Assembly: GCA_027487055.1 (NCBI GenBank)
Contig: JAIYEJ010000063.1
Span: forward strand, 1 to 8,102
DNA from: Methylotenera sp.
Lineage (GTDB): Bacteria > Pseudomonadota > Gammaproteobacteria > Burkholderiales > Methylophilaceae
DNA: 8,102 nt
Reading direction: 5' to 3'
Below, one piece after another: positions 1 through 5,323 of this stretch (positions within the stretch are counted from its first letter, which is position 1; each line of letters starts with the position of its first letter). Under the pieces are notes generated by a model. That model saw only the letters and a program-made list of their open reading frames with translations. It had not been told where the DNA came from and did not search any database. The position numbers and the translations under genes were made by a program.

Positions 1-749
1 TAGTGCGGTTTTTTCTTAGGTTTATTGGTGGCGAAAGCACTGGCAACATCACCATCTCCCGAAGTGATGGTGTTTAATTGAGTTTGAAGTTCTGCCATTT
101 TCTTACTCTGTGCTTCAGCATTCTCAAGCAAATCATGAATCACTTTTGTTAACACGTCGGGGTTGAGTGTGTCGTTTTCATCATTTGCTACAGCATATGC
201 AATAAATTTAGATTTTTGTGCTTGGGCTTTGGCTTTTTCTTCTTCTAATATACGTGCCGGAATCCCCACTGCAGTGGCGTTTTCTGGCACGTCTTTAACT
301 ACGACTGCGTTACTGCCGATTTTTGCATTTTTACCAATGGTAATTGGGCCAAGTACTTTTGCGCCTGCGCCAATCACAACGCCTTGTTCAAGTGTGGGGT
401 GACGTTTACCTTTATTCCATGAGGTGCCGCCTAAGGTCACACCATGATATAAGGTGCAATCATCGCCAATAATTGCAGTTTCACCGATGACAACACCCAT
501 GCCATGGTCTATAAATACGCGGTGGCCGATGGTTGCGCCGGGGTGAATTTCAATACCTGTTAAAAAACGACCTATATGTGAAAACATACGCCCAAGCCAA
601 TAGAACTTTGCTTTCCAAAGCCAATGACTGAAGCGGTGCATAATTAGGGCATGCACGCCTGGATATGTTGTGAGAATTTCAAAATGCGTACGCGCAGCAG
701 GATCGCGGTCAAAAACAACTGAAATATCTTCTTTTAAATGTTCAAACAT
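1..749 (-). CDS. cysE: Serine O-acetyltransferase CysE, C-terminus at the window edge
   Basis: Transfers an acetyl group from acetyl-CoA to L-serine, giving O-acetylserine, the committed cytosolic step of cysteine synthesis. 249 codons read from ATG at 749 to the left edge. This is the short CysE class without the long N-terminal helical region of the 273-aa E. coli enzyme: a small helical part (about 1-60), then left-handed beta-helix hexapeptide repeats (about 65-165; HPGATIGHR at 69-77, VVIGAGAKVLG at 124-134). The catalytic Asp-His pair is visible as D81-H82 in IDHGMG, followed by GETAI; GVTLGGTSWNKGKRHP (103-118) and VGIPAR (161-166) are typical. The tail (167-249) is Lys/Gln-rich and probably partly coiled coil. 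The codon straddling the edge begins TA, so it is either Tyr or, more likely, a TAA/TAG stop, making the gene essentially complete. No Shine-Dalgarno precedes the ATG; the upstream frame is open only to 773 and has no better start. It follows trmJ by 96 bp. Confidence 0.96.
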   Translation of the reverse strand, partial: MFEHLKEDISVVFDRDPAARTHFEILTTYPGVHALIMHRFSHWLWKAKFYWLGRMFSHIGRFLTGIEIHPGATIGHRVFIDHGMGVVIGETAIIGDDCTLYHGVTLGGTSWNKGKRHPTLEQGVVIGAGAKVLGPITIGKNAKIGSNAVVVKDVPENATAVGIPARILEEEKAKAQAQKSKFIAYAVANDENDTLNPDVLTKVIHDLLENAEAQSKKMAELQTQLNTITSGDGDVASAFATNKPKKKPH

Positions 750-780
750 TGTATAGATTAAGGAAATAAATAATCACTCT

Positions 781-809
781 ATTATGCCACAAAAAATAAT
801 ACTTGACTA
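781..809 (-). promoter_or_regulatory. Candidate sigma-70 promoter for cysE
   Basis: On the minus strand the -10 is CATAAT (781-786, five of six consensus bases) and the -35 is TAGTCA (804-809, four of six), separated by 17 bp. Transcription would start near 774, about 25 nt before the cysE ATG. The -35 lies inside the IscR-like operator, so cysE (and any downstream isc genes) could be transcribed and repressed independently of trmJ. Inferred from sequence only. Confidence 0.5.
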
Positions 810-823
810 ATTTACTAGGTTTA
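799..823 (-). promoter_or_regulatory. IscR type 1-like operator
   Basis: Read on the plus strand, the left half ATACTTGACTA matches the E. coli IscR type 1 half-site (ATASYYGACTR) at every position. The AT-rich centre and the right half (TACTAGGTTTA) are more degenerate. By eye about 20 of the 25 consensus positions agree. In E. coli such sites are bound by the [2Fe-2S] form of IscR and repress the isc promoter. Here the site covers the -35 of the candidate cysE promoter. IscR itself is not in the window; it is expected beyond the left edge because isc genes often follow trmJ or cysE. Confidence 0.55.
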
Positions 824-845
824 AAGATTGGTGATTTTTCTAAAT

Positions 846-1607
846 TTAATATTTTTTATGTTTTTTTGGTGATTGCGTTAAGGTCAATATACCACGCAAT
901 AAATTCACTTCTTCTTTTTCGAGTTTGGTGCGAGCATAGAGTCTACGTAGGCGCTCAAAAAGTTTTTTTGGTGCGCGTGGGTTAATGTAGCCAATTTGTT
1001 CCAGCACCTCCTGCATATGCGCATAAAAGCGCTCTAAATCTTCTTGGTTAGCTAGTTCTACGGGTTTTTCGTCGTAATGTAATTTGCCATCAGATATTGC
1101 CATTCGAATTTCGTAGCACATAATTTGCACTGCTTGCGCTAAATTAAGTGAGGTATATTCCGGGTTAGCGGGGATGGTGGCAAGTATTTGGCAGCGGTCG
1201 GCCTCTGCGTTGCTTAAGCCGCTCATCTCTGTACCAAACACAAGGGCAACTTGTTGTACATGGGCGATTTTTTGTACTTCATGTGCAGCCTCGCGGACTG
1301 TCATCACTTGTTGTGAGAGCGAACGCTCTTTGCCGCTCACCCCAATCACAAATTGGCAGTCTGCAATCGCTTCTTCTAAGGTGTTGGTGACGATTGCGCA
1401 ATCAAGTACATCTGTTGCATTGACCGCCAGCGAGTTTGCTTGGGCATCAGGAAAATATTTTGGATTTACCAAATACAAACGGCTTAAACCCATGGTTTTC
1501 ATGGCCCGTGCGGTAGAGCCAATATTGCCGGGATGTGAAGTTTGGCATAGCACAATTCTAATATTGTTAAAAATGCAACTTTCGTCGCCATGCTGCGTTG
1601 TTTGCAA
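846..1607 (-). CDS. trmJ: tRNA (Cm32/Um32) 2'-O-methyltransferase TrmJ
   Basis: SpoU/TrmH-type SPOUT methyltransferase that uses SAM to 2'-O-methylate residue 32 in the anticodon loop of some tRNAs. 253 aa, close to the 246-aa E. coli protein. The SPOUT signatures are in order: SHPGNIGSTARAMKTMGL (24-41), the glycine-rich FGTEMSGLSNAE (124-135), and the knot motif IPANPEYTSLNLAQAVQIM (145-163). A helical C-terminal extension (about 185-253) ends in a Lys-rich tail. The E. coli motif has FGRE where this one has FGTE. The start is TTG: the first in-frame Met is residue 36, inside the conserved N-terminal motif, and an AAGGAG lies 8 nt upstream of the TTG. It is divergent from suhB, as in E. coli. 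No convincing promoter could be singled out in the AT-rich upstream region. Confidence 0.95.
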   Translation of the reverse strand: MQTTQHGDESCIFNNIRIVLCQTSHPGNIGSTARAMKTMGLSRLYLVNPKYFPDAQANSLAVNATDVLDCAIVTNTLEEAIADCQFVIGVSGKERSLSQQVMTVREAAHEVQKIAHVQQVALVFGTEMSGLSNAEADRCQILATIPANPEYTSLNLAQAVQIMCYEIRMAISDGKLHYDEKPVELANQEDLERFYAHMQEVLEQIGYINPRAPKKLFERLRRLYARTKLEKEEVNLLRGILTLTQSPKKHKKY

Positions 1608-1615
1608 AAAAATTA

Positions 1616-1621
1616 CTCCTT
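1616..1621 (-). promoter_or_regulatory. Strong ribosome binding site deciding the TTG start of trmJ
   Basis: The minus strand reads AAGGAG, then an 8-nt spacer, then TTG at 1607. It is the best Shine-Dalgarno in the window and fixes the start of trmJ at a rare TTG codon, since no ATG or GTG would keep the conserved N-terminal motif. Confidence 0.75.
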
Positions 1622-1643
1622 ACATATCTACTTCTTATGCCGC

Positions 1644-1682
1644 TTTGCAATCTTTATGCAAACGCCTTACCTTGCTTAGCAA
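1644..1682. repeat. Two short inverted repeats in the trmJ-suhB divergent spacer
   Basis: TTTGCA (1644-1649) and TGCAAA (1657-1662) form a perfect 6-bp inverted repeat with a 7-nt spacer. TTGCT-T-AGCAA (1672-1682) is a second perfect palindrome with a 1-nt centre. Both lie between the start codons of two divergent genes, where operators are expected. Neither matches a regulator motif I recognise, and short palindromes do arise by chance in AT-rich DNA. Confidence 0.3.
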
Positions 1683-1707
1683 TTATCAATTTTAAAGCGC
1701 TCTATTT

Positions 1708-1735
1708 TTGGCAAACGCATTAAAAATGCTAAAAT
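1708..1735 (+). promoter_or_regulatory. Candidate promoter of suhB
   Basis: TTGGCA (1708-1713), a 16-bp spacer, and TAAAAT (1730-1735) preceded by TGC, which gives an extended -10. Transcription would start near 1742, leaving a leader of about 27 nt before the suhB ATG. It is the best plus-strand promoter in the spacer. Confidence 0.5.
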
Positions 1736-1743
1736 AGCATTTT
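1723..1743. promoter_or_regulatory. Perfect 9-bp palindrome over the suhB -10
   Basis: AAAATGCTA (1723-1731) and TAGCATTTT (1735-1743) are exact reverse complements around a 3-nt AAA centre. The palindrome includes the -10 hexamer and the predicted start point of suhB transcription, a typical place for a repressor site. It could also act as an AT-rich hairpin at the very 5' end of the mRNA. No binding protein can be named. Confidence 0.4.
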
Positions 1744-1768
1744 AACAGCTCTTTAAGAAATTTAAGTT

Positions 1769-2578
1769 ATGCATCCAATGCTCACCATTGCAATAAAAGC
1801 CGCGCGTGAAGCCGGTCGAATTATCAATCGCGCTTCACAAGATGTAGGCGCACTTAAAATCCAAAGCAAAACATTTAATGATTTTGTGAGTGAAGTGGAT
1901 CGTTCAGCGGAACAAGCCATTATCGATACCATACGCGATGCGTATCCAGACCACGGATTTTTAGGCGAAGAATCTGGCAAAAGTAACAGTGATGCCGATA
2001 ATATTTGGATTATCGACCCGTTGGATGGCACTACAAATTTCTTGCATAATTTTCCGCAATATTGTGTCTCTATTGCCTTGCAACAAAAAGGGGTGCTAAC
2101 CCAAGCCGTGATTTACGATCCAGTCCGTAACGATTTATTTACTGCAACAAAAGGCCGTGGCGCATTTTTAAACGACAAACGCATTCGTGTCACAAATCGC
2201 ACAAAATTACAGGCGTCTTTAATTTCTACTGGCTTTCCATTTCGCGACTTTACGCATTTAGATACTTATCTCGCAATGCTTAAAGACATGATAAAAAATA
2301 CCACTGGCATTCGCAGACCAGGCTCGGCTGCGCTCGATTTAGCTTATGTGGCCGCTGGGTTTACCGATGGTTTTTTTGAGATTAATCTATCCACATGGGA
2401 TATCGCCGCGGGTGGCCTCTTAGTGCAAGAGGCTGGCGGCATGGTAGGTGATTTTGAAGGCAACGAAAGCTGGCTCAACACAGGCAATATTGTGGCTGCA
2501 AATGCAAAAGTATTTTCGCAAATGCTACAAGTATTAAGCCCGCATTTAACCGATTCACTTAAAACAAAAGTAGCTTAA
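1769..2578 (+). CDS. suhB: Inositol-1-monophosphatase SuhB
   Basis: Mg2+-dependent, Li+-sensitive phosphatase family that hydrolyses myo-inositol 1-phosphate; in E. coli SuhB also joins the Nus-factor complex for rRNA antitermination. 269 aa against 267 in E. coli. Metal and substrate motifs are intact: E67 in FLGEESG, D83-P-L-D86-G87-T88 in WIIDPLDGTTNF (80-91), and WDIAAGG (210-216) with the metal ligand D211. RRPGSAALDL (182-191) and AAGFTDGFFE (195-204) are the usual flanking family motifs. The start MHPML matches the typical SuhB N-terminus, so ATG 1769 is preferred although only a weak TTTAAG precedes it. It diverges from trmJ and is followed after 40 bp by the membrane protein gene, probably on the same transcript. 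Its last ~90 bp are repeated in decayed form at 4681-4780. Confidence 0.96.
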   Translation: MHPMLTIAIKAAREAGRIINRASQDVGALKIQSKTFNDFVSEVDRSAEQAIIDTIRDAYPDHGFLGEESGKSNSDADNIWIIDPLDGTTNFLHNFPQYCVSIALQQKGVLTQAVIYDPVRNDLFTATKGRGAFLNDKRIRVTNRTKLQASLISTGFPFRDFTHLDTYLAMLKDMIKNTTGIRRPGSAALDLAYVAAGFTDGFFEINLSTWDIAAGGLLVQEAGGMVGDFEGNESWLNTGNIVAANAKVFSQMLQVLSPHLTDSLKTKVA

Positions 2579-2580
2579 TT
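2481..2580 (+). repeat. Direct repeat copy A (functional suhB 3' end)
   Basis: This stretch, ending 2 bases after the suhB stop codon, aligns without gaps to 4681-4780 at an offset of exactly 2200 bp. Counting by eye, 82 of 100 bases are identical, rising to 75 of 88 over 2493-2580. The central block AATGCTACAAGTATTAAGC (2521-2539) is identical in both. Similarity fades upstream of about 2481 and stops right after 2580. With copy B it brackets the membrane protein gene. Confidence 0.9.
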
Positions 2581-2618
2581 TTCTATTTACAACCTAAGCT
2601 AAATAAAAAATTGTTCAA

Positions 2619-4604
2619 ATGATTCAAGCCGCTTTTCAACAATATGCATATAGCTCGGATAATTCAGAACGAGCTGTTCAGTTAATCTCTGACTTAGTGG
2701 CAGCGTTGCGAGCAGCATGGGCAAATAGTCAAGAAGACAATCAAGCAGCTATTCAAGCGTTGCAAAACTTGTGTGATGTATTGCGCGCAGATGCACAAAA
2801 AGCGGAGTATTTGCGCGAGTCTATTTTGCATTTGTTGAGTGAGCGCAATCCTGTCTCGCTTTATTTAATCTCAAGATATTCAGCGTTCAGTGGATTTTTT
2901 ACTGAAATTCGCAGACGTCTTGCATATAAATTACTGCCAGAAGCGGTTGATTCTGCCTACTTAATTGATTTGTTTGCGCAATTTTTCTCAAAAGTAAAAG
3001 ATACTGATTGGGTTACTGCTGTGCCTGATGAAGTCTGGCTAGAGTTAATAACAGTTTTGCGTTTTGAAGATGCGCATGAAGACTTAAGCGCATCTTGTCT
3101 AAAGCATTTGGCTGAAGCAAGCCAAGTCTTGTCTTATCGCATAACTGCACTCGGCTTAGAGCCAGAGCTCATCCGAAATCACCCTGAGCTTGAAAAACAT
3201 ACATCGCCTTTTATCGCGCAACAACAAGTACTGGCAAGGTTTTTGGAAGCGACTGATGTAAATGAGCAGATCGCTGAAAGTGGTCAAGTATTAGTAATGC
3301 TTGAACAATGCAATGCAGTAGTGAGTAAAATTCGCCGAAATAGTACCCAAGCAGGGACCAGTATTCAACTGACGCAACTATTGCATCGTATGGCGCAACA
3401 AATTGCCCGTTTAGAATGTTTAATCCATATTTTAATGGGACAAAGTAATGAAATTGCCAAAGAGCATGCACGCTCTAAAATAGTCATGCTATTTAAAGAG
3501 TTAGTGTACGGCGAATGTCATAAAAATGATATTGGTGAATATCTGCAAAACAATGTAGAGGTAATGGCCCTACGTGTCACTGAAAACGCCAGCAGAACAG
3601 GTGAACACTATATTACGAATAGTCGACATGAGTACTTCGCACTGATGCGCTCGGCAATGGGTGCTGGTGGGCTGATTGGCATCATGGCGATGGTTAAAAT
3701 TAGCTTGGCAAAACTGCATCTTGCACCGCTCACAGAAGCAATTTTATTTAGCTTAAATTATGGTGTTGGTTTTATGCTCATCCATATTTTACATTTTACG
3801 GTTGCTACCAAACAACCTGCCATGACCGCTGCTGCGATTGCCGCCAGTATTGATGCCACAGATGCGAAATCGAAAGAAATGAAACACTTAATCGCCATGA
3901 TTGCAAATATGGTGCGTAGTCAGTTAGCGGCTATTTTTGGTAATGTTTTTTTTGCAATACCGACGGCGATATTAATTGCTTGGTGCTTTATGATTACAAC
4001 AAATCAACATTTTATTACGCCTGAAAAAGCGCATCATTTAATAGCAGATATTGACCCAGTAAGAAGTGGTGCATTATTTTATGCGGCGATTGCGGGTGTT
4101 TGTTTATTTTTATCGGGCTTAATTACAGGCTATCACGATAATTTAGCGGTTTACAATAAAATTCCACAACGTTTGCGTGCGGTTAAATTTTTACAAAAGG
4201 TTTTGGGCTTAAGGCGGCTAGATATTGTAGCCAATTATGTAGAAAATAATTTGGGTGCGCTGGCAGGTAATTTTTATTTTGGTTGTTTATTAGGCGGGAT
4301 GAGTGCCATAGGCATTTTGTTTGGCTTACCCTTTGATATTCGGCATATTGCTTTTTCAGCTGCATTTGTGGGCTATTCGGCATTTGCACTCGATTTTATG
4401 CTAAGTTGGCAAACAGTGGCATATGTCGCATTTGGGTTAGGCTTAATTGCAATTGTCAATTTAACCGTGAGCTTCTCGCTGGCAATTTATGTTGCGCTTA
4501 AATCACGTAAAATACGATTTAAACAATGGCGTATGTTATTTAGTCAGTTGGCCACTCGTTTAAATCAACACCCTTCAGAATTTATAATGCCACCCAAAAA
4601 TTAG
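2619..4604 (+). CDS. Membrane protein of the 'site-specific recombinase' family (SpecificRecomb, Gcr-like)
   Basis: 661 aa, similar in length and layout to the betaproteobacterial family annotated as site-specific recombinase (Pfam SpecificRecomb; Neisserial Gcr). Residues 1-340 are soluble and mostly helical. The C-terminal half is hydrophobic, with about seven likely membrane segments near 347-366, 372-394, 436-458, 484-504, 545-569, 575-592 and 598-627. Motifs that look family-like include LHFTVATKQPAMTAA (391-405), FLSGLITGYHDN (497-508) and the glycine-rich NFYFGCLLGGMSAIGILFGL (551-570). I see neither the R-H-R-Y set of tyrosine recombinases nor a serine recombinase catalytic motif, so recombinase activity is not supported by the sequence; its real role is unknown. 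ATG 2619 has no clear Shine-Dalgarno. It follows suhB by 40 bp and ends before a weak terminator. Direct repeats of the suhB 3' end flank it on both sides. Confidence 0.85.
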   Translation: MIQAAFQQYAYSSDNSERAVQLISDLVAALRAAWANSQEDNQAAIQALQNLCDVLRADAQKAEYLRESILHLLSERNPVSLYLISRYSAFSGFFTEIRRRLAYKLLPEAVDSAYLIDLFAQFFSKVKDTDWVTAVPDEVWLELITVLRFEDAHEDLSASCLKHLAEASQVLSYRITALGLEPELIRNHPELEKHTSPFIAQQQVLARFLEATDVNEQIAESGQVLVMLEQCNAVVSKIRRNSTQAGTSIQLTQLLHRMAQQIARLECLIHILMGQSNEIAKEHARSKIVMLFKELVYGECHKNDIGEYLQNNVEVMALRVTENASRTGEHYITNSRHEYFALMRSAMGAGGLIGIMAMVKISLAKLHLAPLTEAILFSLNYGVGFMLIHILHFTVATKQPAMTAAAIAASIDATDAKSKEMKHLIAMIANMVRSQLAAIFGNVFFAIPTAILIAWCFMITTNQHFITPEKAHHLIADIDPVRSGALFYAAIAGVCLFLSGLITGYHDNLAVYNKIPQRLRAVKFLQKVLGLRRLDIVANYVENNLGALAGNFYFGCLLGGMSAIGILFGLPFDIRHIAFSAAFVGYSAFALDFMLSWQTVAYVAFGLGLIAIVNLTVSFSLAIYVALKSRKIRFKQWRMLFSQLATRLNQHPSEFIMPPKN

Positions 4605-4628
4605 TTTAATGGCAAATAGATATTAATC

Positions 4629-4651
4629 AACCAGCTTTCCACCTGGTTTTT
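4629..4651 (+). terminator. Candidate rho-independent terminator after the membrane protein gene
   Basis: AACCAG (4629-4634) pairs with CTGGTT (4643-4648) around an 8-nt loop, and a run of five T (4647-4651) overlaps and follows the stem. It begins 24 bp after the stop codon at 4604. The stem is short, so it is a moderate terminator at best, but the position fits the end of a suhB-membrane protein transcript. Confidence 0.5.
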
Positions 4652-4680
4652 GTAATATTACCCACAAAGCGAGTGTGAAA

Positions 4681-4780
4681 TAAGCATTATCTTGGCTGCA
4701 AATACAAATGTGTTTTTGTAAATGCTACAAGTATTAAGCGCGCATCTAACCCAGCCACTTACAACAAAAGTGGCTTAGTT
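4681..4780 (+). pseudogene. Decayed duplicate of the suhB 3' end (direct repeat copy B)
   Basis: This segment is collinear with 2481-2580, 82 of 100 bases identical and no gap. In the suhB frame it reads about ILAANTNVFL, then a TAA at 4719-4721 where suhB has the Gln251 codon CAA, then MLQVLSAHLTQPLTTKVA and a TAG at 4776-4778 exactly where the suhB stop lies. It has no start codon and is only about 30 codons long, so it is a remnant and not a gene. It begins about 76 bp after the membrane protein gene and stops 10 bp short of the stop codon of the convergent small gene. It could be the leftover of a tandem duplication or the trace of a sequence inserted at the suhB 3' end. Confidence 0.88.
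4753..4775. repeat. 8-bp hairpin within the suhB remnant
   Basis: AGCCACTT (4753-4760) and AAGTGGCT (4768-4775) are perfect reverse complements with a 7-nt loop. In the suhB copy the same positions (2553-2560, 2568-2575) have two mismatches and one T-G wobble; the three substitutions that fall in the stem all restore pairing. It lies 15 nt beyond the stop codon of the minus-strand small gene and might end or stabilise that transcript, but there is no T-run on either side. Confidence 0.5.
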
Positions 4781-4790
4781 AAGGAATTGC

Positions 4791-5024
4791 TTAGCGCACG
4801 TTTTGCACTAAGGCAAATTTTAAGCCTGGTGATGTTTGTTCTAGCATACGGTTAATATTTTTTGCTAGCTTAAAAATTTGGTCATCAGGGTTAATTTCTG
4901 CATTCTGAATAAATTCAGCTTTGTACTCAGGGTCGGTCGCTAATCTTTCCACATCAAATGGCCCTAATAGCGCTCTGCATTGTGCTAGAAAATCAGCATA
5001 CAGTTCTAAATCCTCGTTTTCCAT
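4791..5024 (-). CDS. Small acidic protein of unknown function
   Basis: 77 aa, not recognised. It is acidic (14 Asp/Glu against about 8 Lys/Arg), has one Cys (C16), no signal peptide, no membrane segment and no metal-binding cluster. The N-terminal part (1-40) looks helical, followed by NPDDQIFKLAKNINRML (45-61), another likely amphipathic helix. It is accepted as a real gene because an AGGA (5033-5036) sits 8 nt before its ATG, a plausible promoter lies upstream, and the composition suits a small cytosolic protein. It is convergent with the membrane protein gene and divergent from mutS. Its stop codon is 10 bp from the suhB remnant, so its 3' side borders the rearranged segment. Confidence 0.7.
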   Translation of the reverse strand: MENEDLELYADFLAQCRALLGPFDVERLATDPEYKAEFIQNAEINPDDQIFKLAKNINRMLEQTSPGLKFALVQNVR

Positions 5025-5062
5025 TTTATTTATCCTAATCCTGGTTGGTTTAAAAATCTTTT

Positions 5063-5092
5063 GTAATAAAGACTTTGCAGTATTTGTGCCAA
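5063..5092 (-). promoter_or_regulatory. Weak promoter candidate for the small acidic protein gene
   Basis: On the minus strand, TTGGCA (5087-5092) as -35 and TATTAC (5063-5068) as -10 with an 18-bp spacer. Transcription would start near 5056, about 32 nt before the ATG. The -10 matches only four of six bases and the region is AT-rich, so chance matches are likely. Confidence 0.3.
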
Positions 5093-5240
5093 ATAAGTAC
5101 TTTTTTAACCCATTGTTTTTATTTGGATTATTTTTTTAATTTCTCTTTAAAGGTCGGTAAGTGTTGATAAATTCATATATAACGTTGAAAAATTGACGTT
5201 GCCATCGCTTATATGAAGCAGTGGGTTATGAGATTAAATA

Positions 5241-5289
5241 AAAGCATGAATAAATTGGCGGTAGGATATAAAACCAACTAAAATGCTTT
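5241..5289 (+). repeat. Nested stem-loop in the mutS upstream region
   Basis: AAAGCAT (5241-5247) pairs with ATGCTTT (5283-5289), and within the 35-nt interval TTGG (5255-5258) can pair with CCAA (5274-5277). It ends 34 nt before the mutS GTG, so it could be in the leader. The stems are short and AT-rich and could be coincidental. Confidence 0.25.
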
Positions 5290-5323
5290 CATTAAAACTA
5301 AGTTAATAAATATTAAAACGCCT

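Larger units (their letters stand above)
5025..5323. other. 299-bp AT-rich spacer between the small gene and mutS
   Basis: It contains the start regions of two divergent genes. I see no RNA gene and no convincing coding sequence in it. For mutS no clean promoter could be chosen: TTGATA (5164-5169) and TTGACG (5193-5198) resemble -35 elements but lack a -10 at a normal distance, and TATAAA (5267-5272) lacks a -35. The part nearest mutS holds an imperfect stem-loop, listed separately. Confidence 0.5.

Noticed and set aside
163..402. Plus-strand open frame over cysE
   Set aside because: It is antisense to the hexapeptide-repeat region of cysE; its open frame results from the codon bias of the real gene.
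803..985. 60-codon plus-strand frame across the trmJ-cysE gap
   Set aside because: It starts within the promoter/operator region, has no ribosome binding site and overlaps the 3' end of trmJ on the other strand.
1174..1695. 173-codon plus-strand open frame over trmJ
   Set aside because: It lies antisense to trmJ, which has intact SPOUT motifs and a strong ribosome binding site; the antisense translation resembles no protein family.
2619..4604. Classical integrase or transposon around the direct repeats
   Set aside because: No tyrosine/serine recombinase motifs, no transposase, no terminal inverted repeats and no cargo were found; the direct repeats are real but a mobile element is only a hypothesis.
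5164..5183. TTGATA followed by a TATATAAC stretch as the mutS promoter
   Set aside because: The spacing between the two elements is only about 6 bp, far too short for sigma-70 promoters.
5213..5281. 22-codon reading frame (ATG to TAA) upstream of mutS, possible leader peptide
   Set aside because: There is no Shine-Dalgarno, no codon run typical of attenuation leaders and no terminator after it; such short frames are expected by chance in AT-rich DNA.
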